DNA of 64,000 bases from an uncultured Roseovarius sp. (GCF_913057115.1 NZ_CAJXNN010000009.1:29444-93443), one strand, 5' to 3'; positions 25,353 to 34,817 are shown, counted from the first letter of the stretch. The notes: generated by a model from the letters alone, not told the origin. Program-made: numbers and translations.

Positions 25353-26306
25353 ATGGCCAAAACCCCCGAAACATCCCGCCGCATCGGCCTCCTGCCCCTC
25401 GATGGCTTCGCGCTCATGTCCTACGCGTCACTGACCGAGCCGATGCGCGCCGCCAACCTGCTCGCCGATGGCACGCTTTACGAAATGATCAATATCACCA
25501 CCGACGGCACACCAATAATCCATAGCTCCGGCGCGGCCAGCGTCACCCCGCAGGCGCAAGTCGGCGATGACCTCGACCTCGATTACCTCTTCGTGATCGC
25601 CGGCGGCGACCCCAGCCGCTTCGATGCGCCCCGCATCGCCAACTGGCTCGCACGCATGGCACGGCGCGGCACACGGCTGGGCGGTGTGTCAGGCGGCCCG
25701 GTGATCCTTGCCCGCGCCGGGCTGATGGACGGTCGCCGCATGACCGTCCATTGGGAACACGCCACAGCACTGGCCGAAATCTCCCCCCACCTCGCCATCG
25801 AACGCACCCTCTACGTGATCGACCGCGACCGCGTGACATGCGCAGGCGGCACCGCGCCGATGGACCTGATGCACGCTCTCATCACCCGCCACCACGGCGC
25901 GCCCTTCGCCCGACGCGTCAGCGACTGGTTCATGCATACCGAGGTCCGCCCCTCCATCGGCCCTCAACGCGCCGGCCTCGTCGAACGCCTCGGCACCACC
26001 GATCCGGCGATCCTCGATGCGGTGGCCACCATGGAAACCCATATCGCCGATCCGGTCACCCTCAAGGACCTCGCGCAGATGGCCGGGGTCTCCCCCCGCC
26101 ACCTCAACCGCCTGTTTCAGGACAAGCTGGGCCGCTCCACCATGGGCTTCTACCGCAGCCTGCGCCTCGACACCGCCCGCAGCCTGCTGCGCAACTCCTC
26201 CCTGCCCCTCACGCAAATCGCACTCGCCACCGGCTTCGCCTCCTCCGCGCATTTCTCCCGCGTCTACGCGCAACACTTCGGACAGCCACCCTCAAGCTAC
26301 CGCTAG
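25353..26306 (+). CDS. GlxA family transcriptional regulator, divergent from soxB
   Basis: This 317-residue regulator has a DJ-1/PfpI domain (RIGLLPLDGFALMSYASLTEPMRAAN; LFVIAGGDPSRFDAP; GGVSGGPVILARAGLMDG) and a C-terminal AraC HTH (VTLKDLAQMAGVSPRHLNRLF and TQIALATGFASSAHFSRVYAQHFG). The position normally held by a nucleophile Cys reads GGVSGG, so no amidotransferase activity is expected. It is divergent from soxB with an 85-base gap, which makes it the prime candidate activator of the sarcosine oxidase operon. ATG 25353 is preferred over an in-frame TTG at 25344. Confidence 0.92.
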   Translation: MAKTPETSRRIGLLPLDGFALMSYASLTEPMRAANLLADGTLYEMINITTDGTPIIHSSGAASVTPQAQVGDDLDLDYLFVIAGGDPSRFDAPRIANWLARMARRGTRLGGVSGGPVILARAGLMDGRRMTVHWEHATALAEISPHLAIERTLYVIDRDRVTCAGGTAPMDLMHALITRHHGAPFARRVSDWFMHTEVRPSIGPQRAGLVERLGTTDPAILDAVATMETHIADPVTLKDLAQMAGVSPRHLNRLFQDKLGRSTMGFYRSLRLDTARSLLRNSSLPLTQIALATGFASSAHFSRVYAQHFGQPPSSYR

Positions 26307-26344
26307 ACCCTACCTTCTTCTGTTCACAAATATCCCGGGGTGAA

Positions 26345-26407
26345 TTGGCCGCAGGCCAAGAGGGGCAGCGCCCCTCACACCAGTCAAACCTGCGGGGCGC
26401 AGCCCCT
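26345..26407. terminator. Three consecutive hairpins after the GlxA gene
   Basis: Short GC-rich inverted repeats follow the stop. TTGGCC/GGCCAA is at 26345-26359, GAGGGGC/GCCCCTC at 26360-26376, and GGGGC/GCCCC at 26394-26406. They probably stop transcription between the convergent GlxA and moaE genes. Confidence 0.6.
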
Positions 26408-26423
26408 CATTTTGGCAACATTT

Positions 26424-26501
26424 CGTACGACTCGTACGACCCTACAAAGCCACCCCCCGATTTTCGTACGAAACTCACGTACAAAACGTACGACTCGTAC
26501 G
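26424..26501. repeat. CGTACG palindrome array downstream of moaE
   Basis: Exact CGTACG hexamers start at 26424, 26433, 26465, 26487 and 26496, with a partial CGTAC at 26478. The 15-mer CGTACGACTCGTACG occurs twice (26424-26438 and 26487-26501). The last three sites are 9 bp apart. The array fills the gap between the convergent GlxA and moaE stops. It resembles the inverted repeat at 54342-54380, with which it shares the 16-mer CGTACAAAACGTACGA. Confidence 0.85.
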
Positions 26502-26503
26502 TT

Positions 26504-26947
26504 TCACCAGCGGCTCAGCGCGTCTTCGTCTTCGTCCTTGGCCTCGACCCAATCGGCCCCTTCTGGCGTGACTTCCTTCTTCCAAAACGGCGCGCGGGAT
26601 TTGAGGTAATCCATCAGGAATTCCGCCGCCTGAAAGGCATCCACCCGATGGCGCGAAGATGTTGCCACCATCATGATCAAATCCTCGGCCTTTAAGACCC
26701 CATGCCGATGAATGACCAGAATATCACCAATATTCCAACGGCTTAGCGCCTCTTCGGCGATCTTGGAAATCGCCTTTTCGGTCATGCCGGGGTAATGTTC
26801 GATCTGCATCGCCTGCAAATCCCCCTCCCCCAAATCGCGCACGATCCCGGTAAAGGTCACAACCGCACCCATGCCCTTTTGCCGCGCGGCAAAGGCATTG
26901 GCCTCCGCCCCCAGATCAAAGCTGTCTTCCTGAACCCGAATATCCAT
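26504..26947 (-). CDS. moaE: Molybdopterin synthase catalytic subunit MoaE
   Basis: This 147-residue large subunit of molybdopterin synthase inserts sulfur into precursor Z (cPMP) using thiocarboxylated MoaD. Landmarks: GAVVTFTGIVRD, IEHYPGMTEKAI, the active-site-like VIHRHGVLKAEDLIMMVATSSRHR, and KSRAPFWKKEV with its catalytic lysine. It follows moaD directly with no gap. The acidic C-terminus EAKDEDEDALSRW is slightly longer than usual. The CGTACG array begins immediately after the stop. Confidence 0.96.
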   Translation of the reverse strand: MDIRVQEDSFDLGAEANAFAARQKGMGAVVTFTGIVRDLGEGDLQAMQIEHYPGMTEKAISKIAEEALSRWNIGDILVIHRHGVLKAEDLIMMVATSSRHRVDAFQAAEFLMDYLKSRAPFWKKEVTPEGADWVEAKDEDEDALSRW

Positions 26948-27193
26948 CTAACCCCCTGTCATTGGAGGAAAAAATGCCACTTCCCGTGCCCCGTCAAGCG
27001 ACGCATCAAAGTCCGTAAGCTCCTGATCCACAGCCACCCGCAAGGCATCCAGATCGGCAAAAGCCGCCTCATAGCGTTCTTCACGGCTGCGCAGCTCCTC
27101 GACCAGTTCCCGCACCGTGCCGGCGTTGGTCTCGATCTTGTCCTTGGGGTGTCCGATCCGCTCCCGAACCCATGCGAAATAGAGCACGTCCAT
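26948..27193 (-). CDS. moaD: Molybdopterin synthase sulfur carrier subunit MoaD
   Basis: This 81-residue ubiquitin-like protein ends in PMTGG, the C-terminal diglycine that is thiocarboxylated. The beta-grasp core includes DVLYFAWVRERIG and GAREVAFFPPMTGG. ATG 27193 is taken as the start; a TTG one codon earlier is also open. It sits 4 bases from the pgsA stop and abuts moaE, so pgsA-moaD-moaE are one unit. Confidence 0.95.
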   Translation of the reverse strand: MDVLYFAWVRERIGHPKDKIETNAGTVRELVEELRSREERYEAAFADLDALRVAVDQELTDFDASLDGAREVAFFPPMTGG

Positions 27194-27197
27194 CAAC

Positions 27198-27857
27198 TTA
27201 GTCCTTCAAGTAAGGCGTTGATTTCCTGAAGTAATCCACGCCCGTGATCAATGTCAGCGCGGCCGCGATCCACAGCAGCCACAGCCCCGCATGACCCGTC
27301 CAAACCATGCCCATCATCTTCCAACGAAGGCCATGCAGGTCTTCTTCCTCACCACTCAATATGGCATCGAACAGCGCCTGATCCATCCCCATCGCTGACA
27401 TACCAAGGTAGTGCTCGAACACGCCCTGGGCAAAAAGCACAGCAATCGCAACCATTTGCGCGGTGGTTTTCCACTTTGCCAGCTGCGTGACCTTCAACGT
27501 CCCGGCGGTATCGCCCAGATACTCCCGCAGGCCCGATACAAAAACCTCGCGGAACAAGATCACCGTGGCGGGCAGGACCAGCCAAGGCGACATGCTCGAA
27601 TAGCCAACGATGACCATCAGCGCGATCACCACCATCGCCTTATCGGCAATCGGGTCCAACATCGTGCCCAGCTTTGTCGTTTGTTTCCAAAGCCTTGCAA
27701 GATACCCGTCAAAGTAATCCGTAATCGCCGCACCGATGAAAAGCGTCAGGGCAAACCAATCGGCCCATGGCCGGTTGAAGTACAAGAACATCACCGCCAC
27801 CCCCGGTGCCGCCAACAGCCTCAAGATAGTCAGGATATTGGGAATGTTCCATGTCAT
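27198..27857 (-). CDS. pgsA: CDP-diacylglycerol-glycerol-3-phosphate 3-phosphatidyltransferase
   Basis: This 219-residue membrane enzyme makes phosphatidylglycerophosphate, the first step to phosphatidylglycerol and cardiolipin. The CDP-alcohol phosphotransferase motif DG-x2-AR-x8-G-x3-D-x3-D is visible as DGYLARLWKQTTKLGTMLDPIAD (residues about 50-72; D-G-A-R-G-D-D all present). Several membrane helices follow. It is upstream of moaD and downstream of uvrC on the same strand, a common Roseobacter order. Confidence 0.96.
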   Translation of the reverse strand: MTWNIPNILTILRLLAAPGVAVMFLYFNRPWADWFALTLFIGAAITDYFDGYLARLWKQTTKLGTMLDPIADKAMVVIALMVIVGYSSMSPWLVLPATVILFREVFVSGLREYLGDTAGTLKVTQLAKWKTTAQMVAIAVLFAQGVFEHYLGMSAMGMDQALFDAILSGEEEDLHGLRWKMMGMVWTGHAGLWLLWIAAALTLITGVDYFRKSTPYLKD

Positions 27858-27967
27858 GGCCCCGTTCTAGCCCGGATTCGCAGCCGTGGAAAGACAGAGC
27901 GTCAGGCAATTCGATGTGCCGTTTTCCGCCCGGAAAAAGGTCCGGAATTCGTCGCAAATTCCGGCAC

Positions 27968-29836
27968 TTAGCCCTTTTCGTGGAAATGGTCATAGACCTT
28001 TTGCGCCAAGCCCGCCGAAACGCCATCGACTGCCTTCAAATCCGCCAGCGCTGCCCGGCTCACGGCCTTGGCCGAGCCAAAATGCGCCAGTAGCGCGCGT
28101 TTGCGCGCCGCGCCCACCCCGGGGATTTCATCCAACGGCGAAGCCCCCATGGCCTTGGCCCGTTTCGCCCGATGGGTGCCAATGGCAAAACGGTGCGCCT
28201 CATCCCTAAGCCGTTGAATGAAATACAAAACCGGATCGTTATGGCGCAGGGCCATAGGCCGTTTGCCGGCCCGGTGAAACTCTTCCTTGCCGTGGTCGCG
28301 GTCCACCCCTTTGGCCACACCCACCATCGGGATGTCGACAACGCCCATCTCGCGCATGATCCCGGCCACGGCACTCACCTGCCCCGCGCCGCCATCAATC
28401 AACAAGAGGTCGGGCCAATGCCCCTCCTTGCGATCCGGGTCTTCTTTCAACAGGCGTTTGAACCGCCGGGTCAGCACCTCTTTCATCATCCCGAAGTCAT
28501 CCCCGGGGGTCAGGTCATCCCCCTTGATGTTGAACTTGCGGTACTGGTTTTTCATCATGCCTTCCGGGCCCGCCACGATCATCGCACCCACCGCGTGACT
28601 GCCCTGAATATGGCTGTTGTCATAGACTTCTACGCGCTGTGGCGGCTCGGGCAAGTCAAAGGCTTCTGCCAGTCCTTTCAACAGTTTGGCCTGGGTGGCG
28701 CTTTCCGCCATCTTGCGGGCAAGGCTTTCCCGGGCATTGCGCAGCGCGCCATCCACCAACTCGGCCTTCTCGCCCTTTTGCGGGATCAGCAATGTCACCT
28801 TCCGGCCCAGTTTTTCGGTCAGGGCCTCGGCCATCAGATCGGCGTTTTCAATCGGGTGTGACAGGATCAACTGTCGCGCCGGTTCCTTGGTGTCGTAGAA
28901 CTGCCCGATGAAGGCCTCCAGCACCTCGGCCTCCTCCACATCGGCCCCAACGCGCGGATAGAAATCCCGGTTGCCCCAGTTCTGCCCGGCCCGGACAAAG
29001 AACATCTGCACACAGGCCTGCCCCTTCTCAAGATGCAGGGCGATGATATCGGCCTCCTCCACCGTGCGCGGGTTGATGCCCTGCGCTGTCTGTACCTGCG
29101 TCAGCGCCTTGATCCGGTCGCGCAGGGCAGCGGCCCTTTCAAACTCCATCGCCTCCGAAGCCTCGGCCATCTGCGCCTTGAGCTTGTCCTGAATCTCGGT
29201 CGACCGCCCCGACAGATACCGCTGCGCATCCTTCACTGCCGCCGCATAGTCCGCCTTGCTGATGTACCCCACACAAGGCGCGGTGCAGCGTTTGATCTGA
29301 TATTGCAGGCAGGGCCGCGTGCGGGTCTCGAACTGCGCATCGGTGCAATTGCGAAGCTGGAACACCCGCTGCAACTGCGACAGCGTCCGGTTCACCGCGC
29401 CCGCACTGGCGAAGGGGCCATAATACTTGCCCTTTTCCTTCTTCGCGCCGCGATGCTTCTTGATCATCGGGAAATCATGTGCGGTGACAAGAATATTGGG
29501 AAAGCTCTTGTCGTCACGCAACAACACATTGTAGCGCGGCTTGAGTTGCTTGATGAGGTTCTGCTCCAACAGCAACGCCTCGGTCTCGGTCGAGGTTGTC
29601 AGGAACATCATCGAAGCGGTTTCACGGATCATCCGGGCGATCCGCGGCGTATGCCCCGCAGGCCGGGCATAGTTCGACACCCGCGCCTTGAGGTTCCGCG
29701 CTTTGCCGACGTAAAGCACCCGGGCCTGCGCATCCAACATCCGATACACCCCAGGCGAGGCATCCAAAGTCTTGAGGTAAGACTGGATCACCTCATGCCC
29801 GGTATCGGGAGTTTTTTCCTCTGGCGTGTCGGTCAT
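27968..29836 (-). CDS. uvrC: Excinuclease ABC subunit C
   Basis: This 622-residue endonuclease makes both incisions in nucleotide excision repair with UvrA and UvrB. The N-terminal GIY-YIG domain starts [23 protein letters not shown] (motifs GVYRM and LYVGKA). A UVR motif for UvrB contact lies near [26 protein letters not shown]. The RNase H-like domain has [11 protein letters not shown] and [13 protein letters not shown], and the C-terminal HhH2 domain has [21 protein letters not shown] 29836 is preferred; an upstream frame to 29959 has no similarity. Confidence 0.96.
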   Translation of the reverse strand: MTDTPEEKTPDTGHEVIQSYLKTLDASPGVYRMLDAQARVLYVGKARNLKARVSNYARPAGHTPRIARMIRETASMMFLTTSTETEALLLEQNLIKQLKPRYNVLLRDDKSFPNILVTAHDFPMIKKHRGAKKEKGKYYGPFASAGAVNRTLSQLQRVFQLRNCTDAQFETRTRPCLQYQIKRCTAPCVGYISKADYAAAVKDAQRYLSGRSTEIQDKLKAQMAEASEAMEFERAAALRDRIKALTQVQTAQGINPRTVEEADIIALHLEKGQACVQMFFVRAGQNWGNRDFYPRVGADVEEAEVLEAFIGQFYDTKEPARQLILSHPIENADLMAEALTEKLGRKVTLLIPQKGEKAELVDGALRNARESLARKMAESATQAKLLKGLAEAFDLPEPPQRVEVYDNSHIQGSHAVGAMIVAGPEGMMKNQYRKFNIKGDDLTPGDDFGMMKEVLTRRFKRLLKEDPDRKEGHWPDLLLIDGGAGQVSAVAGIMREMGVVDIPMVGVAKGVDRDHGKEEFHRAGKRPMALRHNDPVLYFIQRLRDEAHRFAIGTHRAKRAKAMGASPLDEIPGVGAARKRALLAHFGSAKAVSRAALADLKAVDGVSAGLAQKVYDHFHEKG

Positions 29837-30127
29837 GGGCTCATCGGTATGATTCTCGGGATGTGCTGCAATCTTATCGGCGTTGGTACAAGAGGAAACC
29901 TGTCCCCGTTTCATGTGGATAACTCTGTGGGAAAAGCACGGCCAATGGGAAATTCTCATTGAATCCAGCGTATTTCACCGAACTGCTTAAAAATTAGGCG
30001 AATTATTAACTATCTGAAATACAACATTAATTTTTTACACATGCGCCAAAACATTGAAATCATTATAGTTTTTGTAACGCTCAGTTAACGCTTCTGTGAC
30101 AGGTGCACAACTTCCCTTGGGGCAAGC
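29837..30127. other. AT-rich intergenic region upstream of uvrC
   Basis: This gap of 291 bases is AT-rich at about 29970-30090, in contrast to the flanking GC-rich genes. It should hold the uvrC promoter. I see no clear repeat, LexA box or RNA gene. The 3' end of the SDR gene borders it. Confidence 0.5.
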
Positions 30128-30910
30128 TCACTCAACCCCCAAAACATCCGGTGTCTGCCACCCAAGATGCTGCCCGCCATCGACGCACAAAAGCTGCCCG
30201 GTGACGGCTGGCGCATCCAAGAAATAGGCCAAGGCCGCGACGATATCCTCGGCATTCGCGCCCCGACCAAGAACAGTCGATTGGCGCTGCTTTTGGAAGT
30301 GACGATCGCTTTGCCGATGGCCCTGCAATGTGGGGCCGGGGCCAATCCCATTGACCCGAACACGCGGTGCCAAGGCTTGCGCGGCCGTCTGCGTAAAGGC
30401 CCATAGGCCCATCTTGGCCAGCGTGTAGGTCATGAACTCTGGCGTCAGCTTGCGCACGCGCTGATCGATCATGTTGATGACCAACCCGCGCGCCACCGGC
30501 TCATCCATTTCGCATGACTCGGGCTCTGGAATTTGCGCGGCCAAGGCCTGGGTCAGGACAAAAGGCGCGCGCAGGTTGCTTTCCATATGCCGGTCCCAGC
30601 TTTCGCGCGTGGCGCTCTGGATATTGTCGTACTCGAAAATCGAGGCATTGTTGACAAGGCAGGTCACCGGCCCGCCAAGCGCCTCTATGACTTTGGGCAA
30701 AAGCGCCTCCACCTCGGCTTCGATCAGCAGATCGGCCTGCACTGCCAGGGCGCGCTGTCCCATGCCGGTAATCTCTTGCACAACGGCGTCGGCTTCGTCC
30801 CGACTGGTGGCATAGTGTACGGCAACGTCGAAACCGCGCCGTGCCAGTTCAAGCGCCATCGCACGACCAAGCCGCTTGCCTGCTCCTGTCACCAATGCCG
30901 TCGCCATCAT
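30128..30910 (-). CDS. SDR family oxidoreductase, pteridine-reductase-like
   Basis: This 260-residue short-chain dehydrogenase has the NADPH motif TGAGKRLGRAMALELARRG and CLVNNASIFEYD. In place of the usual catalytic Ser it has Asp in INMIDQRV, 13 residues before Tyr in YTLAK (Tyr-x3-Lys). That D-x12-YxxxK arrangement, together with TGxxKRLG and NNAS-F, is characteristic of PTR1/FolM pteridine (dihydromonapterin/dihydrofolate) reductases. A role in pterin or folate reduction is therefore inferred. It lies 10 bases downstream of the antiporter gene and could be read with it. Confidence 0.88.
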   Translation of the reverse strand: MMATALVTGAGKRLGRAMALELARRGFDVAVHYATSRDEADAVVQEITGMGQRALAVQADLLIEAEVEALLPKVIEALGGPVTCLVNNASIFEYDNIQSATRESWDRHMESNLRAPFVLTQALAAQIPEPESCEMDEPVARGLVINMIDQRVRKLTPEFMTYTLAKMGLWAFTQTAAQALAPRVRVNGIGPGPTLQGHRQSDRHFQKQRQSTVLGRGANAEDIVAALAYFLDAPAVTGQLLCVDGGQHLGWQTPDVLGVE

Positions 30911-30920
30911 TCGCCTCCGT

Positions 30921-31886
30921 TTATGTCAGGACAATGGTGACATAGGCCAAATATAGGCCCGTCAAGGCCACGCCCCAAACGCGCCCGATGTCCTGTTTGA
31001 AGAATACGAAAGGAATGATCAAAAGCGATGCGCCCAACATGACCCAAAGGTCAAACCGCAAGAATTCCGGATCCACCGGAATGGGCCCGACAAGCGTGGT
31101 GATCCCGATGATCGCCAGGAGGTTGAACATGTTCGACCCGATGACATTGCCTAAAGCCACATCGGCCTGCCGGCGCAGGGCCGCCATTACCGTTGTCGCC
31201 AATTCCGGCAAAGATGTACCGAGCGCCACCAGCGTCAGGCCGATCACCGCATCGCTCACGCCAAAACGCTGCGCAATGATCGAGGCATTGTCCACAAGCA
31301 AGTCCGCACCCAGCGGCAAACCGATCAGTCCCAGCACAAGGAACACGATGATCTGCCACCACGGCATGTCCGGGTCAGCACCCTCTACGTCCTCCTCGCC
31401 ATCCGCATCCGCCAAAAGAAGCGCTGCATTGGCCTTTCTATGGCGTCCCGCCTCCAAGAAGGCATCGGTCAGGACAAAGGATAGCATTGCCAGAAGGATG
31501 AGGCCCGAAACGATGTTGAATTCACCCAAAAAGGCGAGACCAATGAAAACCACCGATCCGATCAGCATGTAAACATAGGTTTTCTTGGTATTGCAGTCGC
31601 TGGTATGCAGCACCGACAAGATCGCGGGGACGCCAAGAACCAACAGGATATTGGCGGTATTCGATCCAACCACATTGCCAAGCGCCAGCCCCGGCTTGCC
31701 ATCCAGCACCGCGTTTACCGCAATCAGAAGTTCAGGCGCGGAGGTGCCGAAAGCCACGATTGTGAGGCTGACGATAAGGGCGGGGACCCCCAGACGCAGG
31801 CTCAGGTTGACGGCACCTTTTACAAGCGCATCGCCCGCCAGAAGCAAGATAACAAGGCCTAAACCCGCCAGCGCCCATTCAATCAT
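30921..31886 (-). CDS. Calcium/sodium antiporter, CaCA family
   Basis: This 321-residue membrane protein has two inverted alpha-repeats. The first has LTIVAFGTSAPELLIAVNAVLDG and LGNVVGSNTANILLVLG; the second has LTLVALGTSLPELATTVMAAL and LGNVIGSNMFNLLAIIG. These are the conserved ion-binding motifs of YrbG-like Ca2+/Na+ exchangers. A cytoplasmic acidic loop (ADADGEEDVEGADPDMPW) joins the two halves. Its start overlaps the stop of the small zinc-ribbon gene by 4 bases. Confidence 0.95.
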   Translation of the reverse strand: MIEWALAGLGLVILLLAGDALVKGAVNLSLRLGVPALIVSLTIVAFGTSAPELLIAVNAVLDGKPGLALGNVVGSNTANILLVLGVPAILSVLHTSDCNTKKTYVYMLIGSVVFIGLAFLGEFNIVSGLILLAMLSFVLTDAFLEAGRHRKANAALLLADADGEEDVEGADPDMPWWQIIVFLVLGLIGLPLGADLLVDNASIIAQRFGVSDAVIGLTLVALGTSLPELATTVMAALRRQADVALGNVIGSNMFNLLAIIGITTLVGPIPVDPEFLRFDLWVMLGASLLIIPFVFFKQDIGRVWGVALTGLYLAYVTIVLT

Positions 31887-32074
31887 TTACGCACCTTCTT
31901 CTGACACTGGCAGGGCCCTTTTCCGATGCGGAAGCGTCCGCATTTCGGGCATTTGGCTGAGGCCAGCTTTTTTTGCCCCGGAAACCGCAGTTTTCCGAAC
32001 ATGGCCATTACGCCCATGAACACGAGAAACAGTATGACAATCTTGACGATCACCTCAGAGGCCAAACCGGGCAT
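31883..32074 (-). CDS. Small membrane protein with a C-terminal zinc ribbon
   Basis: This 63-residue protein has one membrane helix (VIVKIVILFLVFMGVMAMFG). A basic segment follows and then CPKCGRFRIGKGPCQCQ, a likely C4 zinc ribbon. Function is unknown; small membrane-anchored zinc ribbons of this sort are common in Rhodobacteraceae. With ATG 32074 it overlaps the sppA-like gene by 20 bases; GTG 32053, just past that stop, is an alternative start giving 56 residues. It overlaps the antiporter gene by 4 bases, so sppA, this gene and the antiporter are co-translated. Confidence 0.8.
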   Translation of the reverse strand: MPGLASEVIVKIVILFLVFMGVMAMFGKLRFPGQKKLASAKCPKCGRFRIGKGPCQCQKKVRK

Positions 32075-32852
32075 AGTCCGCCCGTTCCTCGACCGCCGCT
32101 AGCGCATCGTTCGCCATGCTTGCGCCGAAGCGCTGCAAGAGTCCACGCTTGCGCCCATACTTGGCAAAGCGCACATCCTCACCATAAAGCTCTTTGAGCT
32201 TGGGCACGATGTGTCCAATACCGTCCACAAGTCCCAATTCGTAAGCGCGTCTGCCCAACCAGAACTCACCCGTGAACAAATCTTCGTCGCTCGATAGCTT
32301 GGGACCCCGGCGTGATTTCACATAGTCGGTAAAACCGCTGTGCATCTGCTCCAAAATGGTTTTCAGGCGCGCAACGTCTTCTTCCTTTTCCGGCAAGAAC
32401 GGGTCCATGAAACTCTTGGAATGGACCGAGGTATGCACCCGGCGCTCAACCCCTTGGCGGGCAAGGAACACCGGCGCACCGAAACCCGCCGAGACCACAC
32501 CGATCGAACCGACGATGGAGCCTTGATCAACCCAGATGTCATCGGCGGACGCCGCCAGCCAATAGCCGCCCGAGGCCGCCACATCTTCGACAAAGGCATG
32601 TACGGGCACACCCCTTTCCTCGGCCAGCCGCCGGATGCGCGCTGCGATCAGCGAAGATTGCACAGGCGACCCTCCGGGCGAATTGACCACAAGGGCCACC
32701 GCCTTGGGCTTCCCACGCTTGAAGGCCTTTTCGATCTCCGGGCCAAGCGTTTCGTCATTCAATTGATTGCGGCCACCGATACCGATGGACCCCTGCAAAC
32801 GGATCACCGCAACAAGTGGCCCGCGTTTGAGAAATGGAATACGCGCTTTCAT
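32055..32852 (-). CDS. S49 family serine peptidase, SppA/SohB-like
   Basis: This 265-residue ClpP-fold protease resembles bacterial signal-peptide peptidase A. Motifs: VAVIRLQGSIG, ALVVNSPGGSPVQSSLIAARI, the nucleophile Ser in AFVEDVAASGGYWLAASADD, the IVGSIGVVS loop, and the catalytic Lys in SVHSKSFMDPF. It is shorter than classical 67-kDa SppA and lacks an obvious N-terminal membrane helix, as SppA36-type enzymes can. ATG 32852 (MKARIPFLKRGP) is taken as the start. Confidence 0.92.
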   Translation of the reverse strand: MKARIPFLKRGPLVAVIRLQGSIGIGGRNQLNDETLGPEIEKAFKRGKPKAVALVVNSPGGSPVQSSLIAARIRRLAEERGVPVHAFVEDVAASGGYWLAASADDIWVDQGSIVGSIGVVSAGFGAPVFLARQGVERRVHTSVHSKSFMDPFLPEKEEDVARLKTILEQMHSGFTDYVKSRRGPKLSSDEDLFTGEFWLGRRAYELGLVDGIGHIVPKLKELYGEDVRFAKYGRKRGLLQRFGASMANDALAAVEERADYARFGL

Positions 32853-32962
32853 GCCTTGGCATGTAGAATGCCCGCGCGGCTTAAACAAGGCGGCAAAACC
32901 CGGCCGGGTGAAAGAATGGCGCATTTGCCCGGAGCAAAGGGGCAAATAAGTCACGCGCGCCC

Positions 32963-33724
32963 TCAGCTTTTGATGCGATACCCGGTTTTGAAGATCAGCC
33001 AGACGATTCCAAGGCACAGCCCCAGAAACACCCCGATGGCCGCCAGACTTGCCACCACGGGCACATCGGCATAGCCAAAGAAAGACCAACGAAACCCCGA
33101 AATAAGGTAAACGATCGGGTTGAACAGGGTCACCGTCTGCCACGCCGGCGGCAACATCGAAATCGAATAAAAGGCCCCGCCCAGAAACACCAAGGGCGTG
33201 ATCACCAGTAGCGGGATCAGTTGCAATTGCTGAAAGTTCTCCGACCAGATCCCGATGATGAAGCCGAAAAGCGAAAACGACAGGCAGGTCAGGATCAGGA
33301 AGGCCAGCATCGCCAGTGGGTGCCGCACTTCGATATCCACGAAGAGCCCCGCCGTAAGCAGAATGACCACCCCGATGAGAAGCGCCTTGGTGGCCGCCGC
33401 CCCGACATAGCCCAGAACGATCTCGAAGAAATTGATCGGCGCCGACAGCAGCTCGAAAATCGTGCCGATGAACTTGGGGAAGTATATCCCGAAAGAGGCA
33501 TTGGAAATCGCCTGCGTCATCACGCTCAGCATGATCAAGCCCGGCACGATGAAGGCCCCATAGGTGACCCCCTCGACCTCGTCGATCCGGCTCCCGATGG
33601 CCGCGCCGAAGACCACGAAATACAGCGTGGTCGAGATCACCGGCGACAGAAGGCTTTCCATGATCGTGCGGAAAAAGCGCTTCATCTCGTAGACATAGAT
33701 GGCCTTCACCCCTTGCCAGTTCAT
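32963..33724 (-). CDS. ABC-2 type transporter permease
   Basis: This 253-residue membrane protein has about six helices and the ABC2_membrane pattern ([21 protein letters not shown] at the N-terminus; [42 protein letters not shown]). It is the permease of an exporter whose ATPase is encoded just upstream with a 4-base overlap. The substrate is unknown; the NodJ/YadH-like layout suggests lipid, polysaccharide or drug export. Confidence 0.93.
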   Translation of the reverse strand: MNWQGVKAIYVYEMKRFFRTIMESLLSPVISTTLYFVVFGAAIGSRIDEVEGVTYGAFIVPGLIMLSVMTQAISNASFGIYFPKFIGTIFELLSAPINFFEIVLGYVGAAATKALLIGVVILLTAGLFVDIEVRHPLAMLAFLILTCLSFSLFGFIIGIWSENFQQLQLIPLLVITPLVFLGGAFYSISMLPPAWQTVTLFNPIVYLISGFRWSFFGYADVPVVASLAAIGVFLGLCLGIVWLIFKTGYRIKS

Positions 33725-34650
33725 GCCGCGCCCTCCTGCACCAGACTTACGAAAATCTCCTCAAGGCTCGACTGCCGCGTGTGCAGATCACTCAGCGAGA
33801 GCCCCTCAGCGGCCAAGGCCTGCAACAGCCGGGTGATGCCCGTCCCCTCCCCCTGGGTGTCGTAATGATAGATCAAGGCCTCGCCGCCGTCGGCAAGTTC
33901 AAGGTCATAATCGGCCAAGCCGAGCGGCACCGCGTCGATGGGCGTGCCCAGATCAATCCGAAGGGTCTTGCGCCCCATCCGCCGGATCAGCTTGTCCTTG
34001 TCCTCGACCAAGAGGATTTCGCCGTGGTTGATTACCGCGATCCGGTCGGCAATCGCCTCGGCCTCTTCAATGTAGTGGGTGGTCAAAATGATCGTCACAC
34101 CGCTTTCACGCAGACCCTCGACCACCTGCCACATGTCGCGCCGCAGTTCCACATCGACACCCGCTGTCGGCTCATCCAGAAACAAAACCTGCGGCTCATG
34201 GCACAGCGCCTTGGCAATCAGCACACGGCGTTTCATACCGCCCGAAAGCTCGCGAATCCGGGCGTCGCGCTTATCCCAAAGCGATAGCTGGCGTAGAACC
34301 TTTTCAATCAAAGCCTCGTCGCGCGGCTTGCCGAACAGCCCCCGCGAAAAGCGCACTGTGTTGATGACCTTTTCAAAAGGTTCGAGCGCCACCTCCTGCG
34401 GCACCAGCCCGATCATCGCCCGCGCCGCGCGGTAGTCGTCCACGATGTCATGGCCCCCCACGCGGGCTGCGCCACCGGTTGGCGTGGTGATCCCGCAGAG
34501 CGCCGAAATCAGCGTGGTCTTGCCCGCCCCGTTGGGGCCGAGCAGGGCCAGAATCTCGCCCTCCTGAATGGCAAGCGAAACGCCTTTCAACGCCTCGAAA
34601 CCACCTTTGTACGTCTTTTGCAGACCCTCGACCTCAACGATCGCTGTCAT
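33721..34650 (-). CDS. ABC transporter ATP-binding protein
   Basis: This 309-residue ATPase has Walker [15 protein letters not shown], a Q-loop in [11 protein letters not shown], the signature [14 protein letters not shown], Walker [14 protein letters not shown], and the H-loop [14 protein letters not shown]-terminal extension of about 80 residues ([17 protein letters not shown] onwards) is typical of ABC-2 exporters of the YadG/CcmA type. ATG 34650 has GGAGGAAG just upstream; the longer frame is not supported. It pairs with the downstream permease. Confidence 0.95.
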   Translation of the reverse strand: MTAIVEVEGLQKTYKGGFEALKGVSLAIQEGEILALLGPNGAGKTTLISALCGITTPTGGAARVGGHDIVDDYRAARAMIGLVPQEVALEPFEKVINTVRFSRGLFGKPRDEALIEKVLRQLSLWDKRDARIRELSGGMKRRVLIAKALCHEPQVLFLDEPTAGVDVELRRDMWQVVEGLRESGVTIILTTHYIEEAEAIADRIAVINHGEILLVEDKDKLIRRMGRKTLRIDLGTPIDAVPLGLADYDLELADGGEALIYHYDTQGEGTGITRLLQALAAEGLSLSDLHTRQSSLEEIFVSLVQEGAA

Positions 34651-34817
34651 GGGCTTCCTCCGGTTCATTGTTCGCCAAGCTAGGCGAATGACCCAGAAGT
34701 GCAATCACCGTATGCGCAGGGGAAACTGTGCAGGCCCGCAGGGGCGTTATCCTTATGGTAACTCAAGCGGATCATGATATCTCGAAGGCTCACTCATCCA
34801 TGGCCCGAGGACAGACA

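Noticed and set aside
26424..26501. CRISPR-like array at the CGTACG repeats
   Set aside because: The repeats are 6-15 bp and irregular, with no spacers of uniform length and no cas genes.
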